Below, in pieces: positions 56,676-64,000 of a stretch of 64,000 nt of DNA. The stretch covers positions 1-64,000 of the forward strand of contig CAMCHO010000001.1 of the NCBI GenBank assembly GCA_945874455.1. The letters are read 5' to 3'. A program made the position numbers and the translations under genes. The stretch comes from Opitutus sp. GAS368. GTDB lineage: Bacteria; Verrucomicrobiota; Verrucomicrobiia; Opitutales; Opitutaceae. The notes under the pieces were generated by a model, which was given only the letters and a program-made list of their open reading frames with translations, had not been told where the DNA came from and searched no databases. The first letter of the stretch is position 1. Each line of letters starts with the position of its first letter.

Positions 56676-56706
56676 GGGGCCCGGGCAACCGGGCCCCTTT
56701 TTATTT
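56676..56706 (+). terminator. Strong intrinsic terminator
   Basis: Perfect 9-bp stem GGGGCCCGG / CCGGGCCCC with a GCAA loop, directly followed by TTTTTATTTTTT. It ends the transcript of the tiny membrane protein. Confidence 0.92.
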
Positions 56707-56917
56707 TTTGCGAGCTAGGCTTCGGAAAATCCAACTGATAAATCCAACTGATTATTAAAAAGGTGGTCTAGCTTCGGACCGTGCGGTCGCGTGCCGGGCG
56801 GCGAAATGGATGGCGGCAATGTCGACGCGCAGGGCGCCTTCCCGGCGGCCGAGGCAACCGCGAGGACGTCAGTCGCGGTTGTTCGCTGAGCGAATGGCGC
56901 CGATTCCGGCTCCACGG

Positions 56918-56940
56918 AATCGCCCGCCAACAGGCTCCTG
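56918..56940. repeat. Single REP-like element
   Basis: AATCGCCCGCCAACAGGCTC, differing at only two positions from the first 20 bases of the conserved right arms of the doublets at 24941-25000 and 56996-57055. Confidence 0.65.
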
Positions 56941-56957
56941 AAAAAAACCGCGTTATT

Positions 56958-57092
56958 CCACGTTGCGTTCAAGATTAGCTTAACCGGGCTCAAGGGTAGG
57001 AGCCTGCTTGCGGGCGATTTTTGCATCCTGAATCGCCTGCCAGCAGGCTCCTACAAAAGGCCGTCCTTCGGTTCGGCTTGAACGCAACGTGG
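56958..57092. repeat. MITE-like element: 16-bp inverted repeat enclosing a REP doublet
   Basis: CCACGTTGCGTTCAAG (56958-56973) is the exact reverse complement of CTTGAACGCAACGTGG (57077-57092). Between them lies the doublet at 56996-57055. No target-site duplication is seen outside. Confidence 0.7.
56996..57055. repeat. REP-like inverted doublet
   Basis: The arms GTAGGAGCCTGCTTGCGGGC and its near-complement (ending GCCTGCCAGCAGGCTCCTAC) pair at about 20 of 23 positions over a short AT-rich loop. Confidence 0.8.
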
Positions 57093-57122
57093 ACTGAGTG
57101 GCCACGTGAACGCGCAAGAGGA

Positions 57123-57680
57123 TCAGCGGGATCCAGTCAACGCGGGCGGCGCATCAAGCGCGTCCTCGGTGGCGGAACGCTTCAGACAGACGGCGGTGAT
57201 CAGCGAAATCACCGTCCCAAAGAACATGCCCGAAATGAAACCGAAGACCGCCAAGACGGCGGGTTTCATCATCGTGGCCGACATTTTCTGAATCTGCTCA
57301 ATGCGATCAGCCGGGATACCATCGGCCTCAAGTTTTTCCGCCTGCGATTGCAACAGCACCTCCACCAAATTCGGATTAATGAAAGCCGTGTAGAGATAGT
57401 TGGTCACGAGGCCGATCAACGCAGCGAACAGGGTGATCATCACGCCGCACGCCAAGGCTGATCCATAACCAAAGTTTTCGCGCGGCGGTACCTCGGCCCG
57501 CCTAGCTTTCGTCCCGAGCACGATACAGGCGATGCCAACGGCAAGTCCGCAGCCCCTTTGAATCCACTGCGCTGTATCCAGCTTCGACGGACTGTCGTGC
57601 AGACCGAGCAAGAACATCGCTAACGAAACGAGCGCGCCGCCCAGCGCCATCGCGAAACCGTAAGTGAGGTAGGTTTTCAT
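57123..57680 (-). CDS. DUF4199 family membrane protein
   Basis: The 185-residue product has four predicted membrane helices and the DUF4199 layout: an N-terminal pair (YGFAMALGGALVSLAMFLLG), a middle helix pair around FGYGSALACGVMITLFAALI, and a late FGFISGMFFGTVISLITAVC, with a charged segment between (EKLEADGIPADRIEQIQKMS). The family is of unknown function. The nearest genes are the TIGR00266 gene (82 nt upstream, same strand) and the REP region downstream. Confidence 0.8.
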   Translation of the reverse strand: MKTYLTYGFAMALGGALVSLAMFLLGLHDSPSKLDTAQWIQRGCGLAVGIACIVLGTKARRAEVPPRENFGYGSALACGVMITLFAALIGLVTNYLYTAFINPNLVEVLLQSQAEKLEADGIPADRIEQIQKMSATMMKPAVLAVFGFISGMFFGTVISLITAVCLKRSATEDALDAPPALTGSR

Positions 57681-57762
57681 TGGACGACAGACTTAACGTC
57701 GCCGCCAAAAAAACAACGTCACCGTGATTGCCAGCCAACCTACCGGCTAGCGGCGCCCGCGC

Positions 57763-58590
57763 TCAGCGGTTGTCCCCGCCCATCATACGGCCAAGGCCGC
57801 CGAGGACCGAGCCTTCGTCGCGACCACCACTGCCGGTCTGCGGCGCGGCGGCGACGATGCGGCCAGCCAGCCGTGAGAACGGCAGCGATTGCAGCCAGAT
57901 CTTCCCGGGGCCACGCAGCGTGGCGAAGAAGAGACCTTCGCCGCCGAAGAAAGCCGTTTTCACGCTACCGACGTATTGGATATCGTAGTCCACGGTCGGC
58001 TGGAAAGCCACGATGCAGCCGGTGTCCACCCGGAGCGATTCGCCGGGATTGAGCACCCGTTCGTAGAGCGTGCCGCCGGCGTGGACGAAGGCCAGGCCGT
58101 CGCCTTGGAGGCGCTGCATAATGAAGCCCTCTCCGCCAAAAAGACCGGCCCCAAGGCGTTTTTGAAACGCGATGCTGATACTCACGCCTTTTGCGGCGCA
58201 GAGGAATGAGTCTTTTTGTGCGATGAGTTCGCCGCCGAGTTCGCGAAGATTGACGGGCTGGATTTTACCGGGGTAAGGCGCACCGAAAGCGACGCGCTTT
58301 TTCCCCGCGCCCTGATTCATAAAGACAGTCATGAAGAGAGATTCGCCGGTGAGCAGGCGTTTGCCGGCCCCGAGGAGCGCACCCATGAAACCTTTGCTCG
58401 CCGTCGAGCCGTCGCCAAAAATCGTCTCCATCGCAATGCCTTCATCCATGAACATCATGCCGCCGGCTTCGGCGACGACGGCTTCCTGGGGATCGAGCTC
58501 GATTTCGACAAACTGCATGTCGTCGCCGTGAATGGTGTAATCAACGACGTGCATGGAGGGAAGGAAGGGCGGTTGGCCGGAGGAGTTCAT
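57763..58590 (-). CDS. TIGR00266 / AIM24-like family protein
   Basis: The 275-residue product has the family features: [20 protein letters not shown] at the start of a double-beta-barrel, [20 protein letters not shown], then [20 protein letters not shown]. The C-terminal tail is Gly-rich with [12 protein letters not shown]. Function unknown; homologues are widespread and AIM24 is mitochondrial in yeast. It lies upstream of the DUF4199 gene on the same strand. Confidence 0.92.
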   Translation of the reverse strand: MNSSGQPPFLPSMHVVDYTIHGDDMQFVEIELDPQEAVVAEAGGMMFMDEGIAMETIFGDGSTASKGFMGALLGAGKRLLTGESLFMTVFMNQGAGKKRVAFGAPYPGKIQPVNLRELGGELIAQKDSFLCAAKGVSISIAFQKRLGAGLFGGEGFIMQRLQGDGLAFVHAGGTLYERVLNPGESLRVDTGCIVAFQPTVDYDIQYVGSVKTAFFGGEGLFFATLRGPGKIWLQSLPFSRLAGRIVAAAPQTGSGGRDEGSVLGGLGRMMGGDNR

Positions 58591-58781
58591 GGAAAAAGAG
58601 AAGGGAAATTAGGTGAAGGGAGGAATGCCTGAGAAGACAAGGAATCGTGGGAGGCTGGGCGGTCGAAATCAATCCGTCGTTAAACTTACGGGAGACGCTG
58701 GTGCGCGGCTCGTCTTTTTTTAATTTTGACGCTACCGGCCCCCGCTTGAAGCGTGGATTCTATAACCCTTATCTTTCACCT

Positions 58782-59210
58782 ATGAAGTTTCATCCCCTCG
58801 GTGTTGTCCTCGCACTCGCGCTTTCGATGGTTTCCCCCGCGCTCGCCGCTGAAACCTCAGCCAAACCCGCCGCCACCAACCCTGCGGCTTTTAAAGGCGC
58901 CTTCACGGGCAAATGGCAGGGCCAAAACAGTACCGGCGGCGTCCTCAAGCTCGACTTCAAGTCCGGGGCCGACTCCAAACTCGGCGCCGATGTCCTCTTT
59001 GTTTACGAAGGTACCGATGTCCGCGCGCAGACCAAGTCCCTCAAGGTCGAGGGCGATCAGATCGAGCTCGTGATCACGTGGGAAATCCAAGGCACCGCTG
59101 CTTCCACCAAGCTCGTCGGCTCCCTGAAGGGCAATGACATCGCCGGCACCTACGAGAGCACCGCCGCCGAAGAGCCAGCCAGAGGCACCTGGATCGTTTC
59201 CCGGAGCTAA
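58782..59210 (+). CDS. Small secreted beta-sheet protein, unknown function
   Basis: The start at 58782 gives 142 residues with a clean Sec signal (LGVVLALALSMVSPALAAET, cleavage near residue 23). The mature part alternates strands and turns: GKWQGQNSTGGVLKLDFKSG, LKVEGDQIELVITWEIQG, LKGNDIAGTYESTA, and resembles small lipocalin-like or extracellular beta-barrel domains. It lies 21 nt before the desaturase-like gene, so the two may be co-transcribed. Confidence 0.8.
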   Translation: MKFHPLGVVLALALSMVSPALAAETSAKPAATNPAAFKGAFTGKWQGQNSTGGVLKLDFKSGADSKLGADVLFVYEGTDVRAQTKSLKVEGDQIELVITWEIQGTAASTKLVGSLKGNDIAGTYESTAAEEPARGTWIVSRS

Positions 59211-59231
59211 TTCGCGACGCGCCTCCGTCGC

Positions 59232-60653
59232 ATGAAAACGAAAGTCGCCATCGTCGGCGGAGGTCTAGCCGGGCTCTCCTCCGCCGCTCATCTTTTATTA
59301 GCCGCCGCCGAGCAGTACGAGATTCACGTCTTTGAATCCGCGCCCATGCTCGGCGGCCAATGCGCCTCGTGGCTCGATGCCAAGGGCCGGCCCGTTGAAA
59401 CCGGCATCCACCTCGATTTCCCGTGGTATCATAACAAAGACGCCCTCTTCGCGGCGATCGGCCACCCGTTGCCCCTCAAAGAAACCGATGGCAACTACTA
59501 CGTGTGCAACGGCCAGACCGGCCAGATCGACACGCTCCTCGCCGGTAAATCCGTCTTAAAAACCCTGCGCGGCCTCGCGACTTTTCCCGGCCTCACGCCC
59601 ACCGAACGACTCCAGCTCATCGGCTTTATTTTTCGCCTCATGCGCATGGATGACCGCATGGCGGACTCTTTTGATCACCTCTCCGTCACGCAGTTTCTAC
59701 TCGATCAAAAACTCAGCGCCGGCATCCGGCAGCAACTCGCGCTCGAAGCAGTCACGATCCAAGGGTTGCGTGCCGAAGAGGCCAGCGCGGCCTCGTTCAT
59801 CAAATTCCTGCGCACGATGTACGGCAGTATGGGTATTTTTGATACCACGTTTTTCGGCGCTCCGCTTAGCGTCGCCCTCGTCGATCCCCTGGCAGACTTC
59901 ATCACCCGCCACGGCGGGCACATCCACCTCGCGACGGCAATCAAGAGTGTCACACCCGCCACCGCTGGCCCCGCCCGGATCAGGACCACTGCCGGCGTCA
60001 CTCACGAAGCCGATCACGTCATCTTTGCCGTGCCCGGCTATGCCGTGCCCGCGCTCCTGCCCGCCGAGCTGCGTACGACCTCGCCCTTTGCTGCGCTCGC
60101 CGACCTCAAAGAGACGCCCATCATCACGATCACCCTGTGGTACGCGACCAAGGTGTTCACCGATGGAAACGTTTACATCTCGCCACGCGACCGCGAACAC
60201 GGGCCCATCTTCGATGCGGTGGCCGACAAAGCCTTTCATTGGAAAGATTGGCCCAAGCTCAAAGCAGAGGGTAGCATCATCCAAGTCCTGATCGACGCCG
60301 CCGATGATGTGCTGCACCTAAGCGATGCCGAGATCTTGGCCAAAGTATCTCAAGACCTCGCGCGCTTCTTCCCTCATTGCCGCGGCCAAGCCTCCATCGA
60401 TGCCACCGTGCTGCGCTTAAAAAACACCTACTGCGGCACGCGCGTCGGCTATTGGTCCAAAGTACCGCGCAAACACCAGACCGGCCTCCCCGGCCTCTGG
60501 CTGGCGGGCGACTACACCGCTGGCGTGTATCACTACGGCATGGAGTCAGCGATTATATCCGGCAAGGCCGTGGCGAATGAACTCCTCCGCGAAATTAATC
60601 ACGCAGGCTTTGAGATTCTACGCCCCCGTTATCTCCCCTTCGTCCGCGTTTAA
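59232..60653 (+). CDS. Phytoene/carotenoid-desaturase-like FAD oxidoreductase
   Basis: The 473-residue product has an N-terminal FAD Rossmann site VAIVGGGLAGLSSAAHLL and the following acidic strand end EIHVFESAPMLGGQC. The C-terminal amine-oxidase motif LPGLWLAGDYTAGVYHYGME with SAIISGKAVANELL is typical of the phytoene-desaturase/hydroxysqualene-dehydroxylase-type group. The substrate may be a carotenoid or related polyprenoid; no other isoprenoid gene is in the window. It follows the small secreted protein by 21 nt. Confidence 0.85.
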   Translation: MKTKVAIVGGGLAGLSSAAHLLLAAAEQYEIHVFESAPMLGGQCASWLDAKGRPVETGIHLDFPWYHNKDALFAAIGHPLPLKETDGNYYVCNGQTGQIDTLLAGKSVLKTLRGLATFPGLTPTERLQLIGFIFRLMRMDDRMADSFDHLSVTQFLLDQKLSAGIRQQLALEAVTIQGLRAEEASAASFIKFLRTMYGSMGIFDTTFFGAPLSVALVDPLADFITRHGGHIHLATAIKSVTPATAGPARIRTTAGVTHEADHVIFAVPGYAVPALLPAELRTTSPFAALADLKETPIITITLWYATKVFTDGNVYISPRDREHGPIFDAVADKAFHWKDWPKLKAEGSIIQVLIDAADDVLHLSDAEILAKVSQDLARFFPHCRGQASIDATVLRLKNTYCGTRVGYWSKVPRKHQTGLPGLWLAGDYTAGVYHYGMESAIISGKAVANELLREINHAGFEILRPRYLPFVRV

Positions 60654-61236
60654 TCAGACGCTCCCTGCTCAAGCAGACGCGCGGAAATGATCTTAAAACT
60701 GAAGTTTGAAAACTCGCTGGTTGACAGCGACCGGCCCGCGGCCCGTTCCTCCCCTTCGTGATCATCGTGACCCATGTCCGAATATCCGCTAGTCCGCCTT
60801 CAAAACCGAACAAGTTGTTGAGTTTCCGACTTGGGATCTTCGTTACCCGGCTCTTCGCGCCGCTGGCTGGTCAGGCGGGCTTGGAGATTTTGTGGTGGGG
60901 CGGGACTACAGGTTCCGATTCAGTCACACGTCACCCTCCCCTTGAACCCTTCCGCTGAACCTCCGAATCCCTCGCCGTTATCAGCAAACCCTCCGCACGA
61001 TGCCCATCGCGCCCCGCGATAAATGGTCTGCCTTGCACGTTCTCTCCGGCCTGAAGCAGCACGCGATCGACAACCTCAACCACCGCATCAAACGGGACGA
61101 CATGTCCGACACGATTTGTGAGGCACCCACCTCGGCCGAGCGGGTCGGGGCGGAGGAAATCCAGCGCAGAAAATCCAATTTTCTATCAGTAAAATCTTCC
61201 GTCTGATTGAGATTAACCACCACCCTATAAATTATC
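60654..61236. other. Intergenic region with one doubtful small ORF
   Basis: About 580 bases. It contains the doubtful ORF at 61000-61206; no repeat or terminator was identified. Confidence 0.4.
61000..61206 (+). CDS. Doubtful small ORF upstream of the fusion gene
   Basis: A 68-codon frame ending 30 bases before the fusion gene's ATG. The product is hydrophilic and Arg/Glu-rich, without a recognised family. Codon use is compatible with coding but the N-terminus and ribosome binding site are weak. It may be a leader or spurious. Confidence 0.3.
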   Translation: MPIAPRDKWSALHVLSGLKQHAIDNLNHRIKRDDMSDTICEAPTSAERVGAEEIQRRKSNFLSVKSSV

Positions 61237-63285
61237 ATGACTACTCTCCCACCGACAGAAAACCGGATTTTCGGCGGGAGAGGTTCCGCAAACACGCCTA
61301 CGATATCGCTGGCTTTTGCGAAAACCGACGAAGAGCGCGAACGCATTTTTCGTTTTCGCTATCAGATCTATGTCACCGAAATGGGCAAGCAGCCCAAGGA
61401 CGCCGACCACCACGCGCAAACACTCCGCGATGAGCTGGACAACGCCGAGACCGACCTGCTCTACGCCACGAGCGAAGGAGAGATTGTCGGCACGCTAAGG
61501 CGCAACACGCTAGACATCCTGCAGCTGCCCGCATCCTGGCGAGACCGCTACCGCTTGGACGCGTTTGCGGACTATCCCCCGCAGGCCCTCAGTTACACCT
61601 CGCGCGCCATGGTGGCCGCGGAGTGGCGCGGCTCGACACTTTTTTCAAAGCTGCTGTCGCAGATGTATCTCCGCGGCCAGGAAAAGGGCGTCCGTTTCGA
61701 CTTCTGTAACTGCGCGCCCTCGCTGATCGAGCTCTACGAGCAACTGGGCTATCGCCGCTACGCCGATGCGTTTGTCGAGCACGACGTCGGCTACCGCGTG
61801 CCACTCGTCTGGGTCGTGGGAGACCTCGAACACCTGCGCGCCGTGCGGTCGCCGTTCCTGCGAAACGCGATCAAGTTCCCTGACGACCCGGACGCCCGCG
61901 CACGATTTACGACGAGCTTCGCGACACACGCGAGCCGCGTCAATCGGCGCATTGTGGACGCGGATCTGTTCTGGGAAATCCTGGCCGAGAAACTACATCG
62001 CGAACCCCGGCACGCCATCCCCCTGCTCGACGGCATGACAGAGGAAGAGGCGCAGCGCTTCCTGCACAGCGGCACCATCCTCCAGTGCAAACAGGGCGAA
62101 TCGATCCTGCGGCGCGGCGATGTGGGCGACGAACTGTTTGTCGTGCTCGAAGGATGGCTCGAGGCGCAGCGTACCGTGGGCCCGCTCGCCGCCTCAATCG
62201 CGCTGTTCGGCCCCGGCCAGGTATTCGGCGAACTCGCCTTTCTCAACCGTCGGGCCCGCACCGCCGATGTGATCGCTCGCACCGACGCGAGCCTGCTCGT
62301 GATCACGCAGACATTCCTGCGCAAGTCATTGCTCCAGTCGCCGGACATCACGGCCCGCTTTCTGCTCAACCTCTCACTGGTGCTGTGCGATCGGCTGGAA
62401 ATCAGCACCACTCAATGGGTGGAACGTCTGCAGAACGAAGACCTTGAGTCCACCCCGCCGCAACCCGCGCCGACCACGCCAGGCACGGCCGCGGGGTCCT
62501 ACGCGTTTGGTGAGTTTCGGGAGAATGCCGCAGAGCTCACACGCCTGAAACAGCAGGGCCGCGTCGCCGAACAGTTGGAACTCGACGGCATGCGGCGCGC
62601 GGGTCTGCAGCCCGGCATGCGTGTGCTGGATCTGGCCTGCGGCCCCGGCGTGGTGACGATGCAACTGGCACGCCTGGCGCATCCCGGCCTAGTGACCGGC
62701 GTCGATCTGAGCGAAGATCTGCTCAGTGAAGCCCGAAAACTGGCGCGCGAGGAAGGCGCGGTGAACGTCGAGTACGCGTGCGCCAACGTCTACGAACTGA
62801 CGCTGCCGGATCACACGTACGACTTCGTCTACGCCCGCCTGCTCTTCCAACATCTCGAGTTCCCGGAGCGTGCGCTCGCGCAGGTATGCCGCGTCCTCAA
62901 ACCGGGCGGTATTCTCTGCGTACTCGACATCGACGACGGCTGGCTCACGCTCGCACCAGAACCGAAAAGTTTCGGCCCGTTTACCCGAGCGGCAGCCGAA
63001 GGCCAACAGCAGCACGGCGGAGACCGTTTCGTCGGCCGCAAACTATCGGCCTTGCTCACGAAGGCCGGACTGGAGCAGGTCGCGGTTCACATCAGCTCTC
63101 TGACCAGCCACGACATTGGGTTGAAGAACTTCCTCGACATCACCACCGGTTTCAAACGCGAGCAGATTGCCGCGGCTCCTAGCGTGGTCAGCGACCAACT
63201 GAAAGACATCTACGGGATTCTCGAGGTGCCGCACGCGTGGGGCGCCGTGGGCGTATTCTCCGCAACCGGCCGTACACCCGTGTAG
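61237..63285 (+). CDS. Three-domain fusion: FeeM-like acyltransferase, cyclic-nucleotide-binding, SAM methyltransferase
   Basis: The 682-residue product has three parts. Residues ~25-200 match the N-acyl amino acid synthase (FeeM)/autoinducer-synthase-like GNAT group: FRFRYQIYVTEMG, GEIVGTLRR, then FCNCAPSLIELYEQLGYRRY. Residues ~265-390 form a cyclic-nucleotide-binding domain with FGELAFLNRRARTADV, the phosphate-binding cassette with its conserved Glu and Arg. Residues ~430-680 form a class I methyltransferase with motif I VLDLACGPGVVTMQLA (463-478), the acidic motif II GVDLS, and LKPGGILCVLD. A Pro/Thr-rich linker (about 403-420) joins the last two. No membrane or signal segment is seen. 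The gene is probably monocistronic or preceded by the doubtful ORF at 61000. Confidence 0.88.
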   Translation: MTTLPPTENRIFGGRGSANTPTISLAFAKTDEERERIFRFRYQIYVTEMGKQPKDADHHAQTLRDELDNAETDLLYATSEGEIVGTLRRNTLDILQLPASWRDRYRLDAFADYPPQALSYTSRAMVAAEWRGSTLFSKLLSQMYLRGQEKGVRFDFCNCAPSLIELYEQLGYRRYADAFVEHDVGYRVPLVWVVGDLEHLRAVRSPFLRNAIKFPDDPDARARFTTSFATHASRVNRRIVDADLFWEILAEKLHREPRHAIPLLDGMTEEEAQRFLHSGTILQCKQGESILRRGDVGDELFVVLEGWLEAQRTVGPLAASIALFGPGQVFGELAFLNRRARTADVIARTDASLLVITQTFLRKSLLQSPDITARFLLNLSLVLCDRLEISTTQWVERLQNEDLESTPPQPAPTTPGTAAGSYAFGEFRENAAELTRLKQQGRVAEQLELDGMRRAGLQPGMRVLDLACGPGVVTMQLARLAHPGLVTGVDLSEDLLSEARKLAREEGAVNVEYACANVYELTLPDHTYDFVYARLLFQHLEFPERALAQVCRVLKPGGILCVLDIDDGWLTLAPEPKSFGPFTRAAAEGQQQHGGDRFVGRKLSALLTKAGLEQVAVHISSLTSHDIGLKNFLDITTGFKREQIAAAPSVVSDQLKDIYGILEVPHAWGAVGVFSATGRTPV

Positions 63286-63853
63286 CGCGGACCGGAACCG
63301 AAAGAGACCCGCATCGATGGAAATCCCTCCCGCTGAAAACCCAATTACCGATCCGTTGTTGACTCGACCTTAGCCGCGATTGCCGCCCGCTCGGACATCC
63401 ACCCACCGGAAACAGCGGGGAACCAAAATACTCTAAAGAAATAACGAACCCACCTCCAGACCGCCTGCGGGTTGGCGGCAGACTTCGCGGAACGCTGATA
63501 GCCGCGCCACGCGTGCGACGGTGGCCGACCGGAAAGCCGTACCTCCTGCGCGAAACGTCAACCAACCCTTGCCCCCACCCTCGTCACGCCGCTCACAGAG
63601 GCCGCGACTTGACGCCGCCGAATGCAAAAGAAAGCTGCGGCGCCGCTCCCGCCACCCTACTCGGACGCGCGTCGCTCTCCTCCACGTTTCCACCTTTTTT
63701 CGTCCGACCCTGAGCTTCGCCGCCCCCGCGCTCTTCACCCTCAGCCTCGTCTCGGTTGCACCGGCCGCGACCAACCCATGCCCGCAAAAGACACCCCGCT
63801 GCCCGCACTCGGCTTGCACCGCGCGCCAAAATTTCACCCCATTCACCACCCTC
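63286..63853. other. Intergenic region, nothing recognised
   Basis: 568 bases upstream of the sulfatase. The frames here have no support; no RNA, repeat or terminator was found. Confidence 0.4.
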
Positions 63854-64000
63854 ATGCACTCGTCCCTCCGACTCACCTGCCCCCTTTCTCTCTTACTCTC
63901 CTTGTTCAGCGTCGTCGCCTCCGCGATCCACGCCGCCGAACCCGCCTCGCCGCGTCCGCCCAACATCCTCTTCGCCATCGCCGATGACTGGGGCGTCCAC
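63854..64000 (+). CDS. Sulfatase, N-terminal fragment (runs off window)
   Basis: The first 49 residues are seen. A Sec signal (LSLLLSLFSVVASAIHAAEP, cleaved near residue 28) precedes the sulfatase start PPNILFAIADDWGVH, where the two aspartates would bind the catalytic calcium. The formylglycine motif (CxPxR) lies beyond the window. It fits the polysaccharide-degrading lifestyle suggested by the FAD oxidoreductase and PhoD genes. Confidence 0.85.
   Translation, partial: MHSSLRLTCPLSLLLSLFSVVASAIHAAEPASPRPPNILFAIADDWGVH

Larger units (their letters stand above)
56629..57122. other. Intergenic region with terminator and REP elements
   Basis: About 490 bases without a supported gene. It contains a terminator (56676-56706), a single REP-like copy (56918-56940), a REP doublet (56996-57055) and an outer 16-bp inverted repeat. 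Confidence 0.7.

Noticed and set aside
56715..57026. A 103-codon minus-strand frame
   Set aside because: Most of it translates REP arms and the inverted repeat; typical REP-derived spurious ORF.

Overview
The window looks like a chromosomal segment of a Verrucomicrobiota bacterium, most probably Opitutales/Opitutaceae. This is inferred from gene content and not from any database search. The evidence is high GC with C/G-ending codons, the DUF1501 plus planctomycete-type cytochrome pair, a DUF6797-like cytochrome/propeller protein, a GldA/F/G-DUF4340 cluster, a FAD-dependent oxidoreductase of the xanthan-lyase-like group, a sulfatase, and many Tat and Sec signals.

Region 1 (1-15144, minus strand) is a merged str-S10-spc ribosomal superoperon: S12-S7-EF-G-S10-L3-L4-L23-L2-S19-[secreted small protein]-L22-S3-L16-L29-S17-L14-L24-L5-S14-S8-L6-L18-S5-L15-SecY-[adenylate-kinase-like protein, cut by the window edge]. 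EF-Tu (tuf) and L30 (rpmD) are missing from their usual slots. S5 carries a Gly/Arg-rich N-terminal extension of about 76 residues. The adenylate-kinase-like protein after secY has lost its P-loop. A 522-bp leader precedes rpsL.

Region 2 (15667-26386) holds secreted catabolic and redox proteins: a FAD-dependent oxidoreductase, a Tat-exported PhoD-type phosphatase, a DUF1501 protein translationally coupled (ATGA) to a 1315-residue PSCyt1-DUF1549-DUF1553 protein, and a di-heme oxidoreductase of the DHOR type. Region 3 (26387-30907) has small hypotheticals and birA, with a 12-unit hexamer repeat and a CT tract in front of birA.

Region 4 (30908-40280) is a GldA/GldF/GldG-like ABC cluster with a DUF4340 protein, a large AsmA-like envelope protein and a membrane protein. 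The gaps between its genes contain short tandem words and inverted repeats. Region 5 (40384-44992) has the cytochrome/propeller protein and a ROK/ASKHA-like sugar-kinase-like protein. Region 6 (45286-49947) is a MacAB-like efflux operon with one adaptor, one ATPase and two distinct FtsX-type permeases.

Region 7 (50010-56628) has a second, catalytically intact adenylate-kinase-domain protein with an extra C-terminal domain, a U32/RlhA-like protein, an MFS transporter and an OxyR-clade LysR regulator lacking the peroxidatic cysteine. Divergent from the regulator is a 56-codon membrane-protein ORF with its own promoter, LysR box and strong terminator. Region 8 (56629-64000) has a REP doublet nested in a 16-bp inverted repeat, a DUF4199 protein, a TIGR00266 protein, a small secreted protein, a phytoene-desaturase-like oxidoreductase, a three-domain FeeM-like acyltransferase/cyclic-nucleotide-binding/methyltransferase fusion, and the start of a sulfatase.

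The most promising items for novelty are the acyltransferase-cNMP-methyltransferase fusion (61237-63285), the paired degenerate and extended adenylate kinases, the secreted ORF inside the S10 operon, and the LysR/tiny-protein unit.
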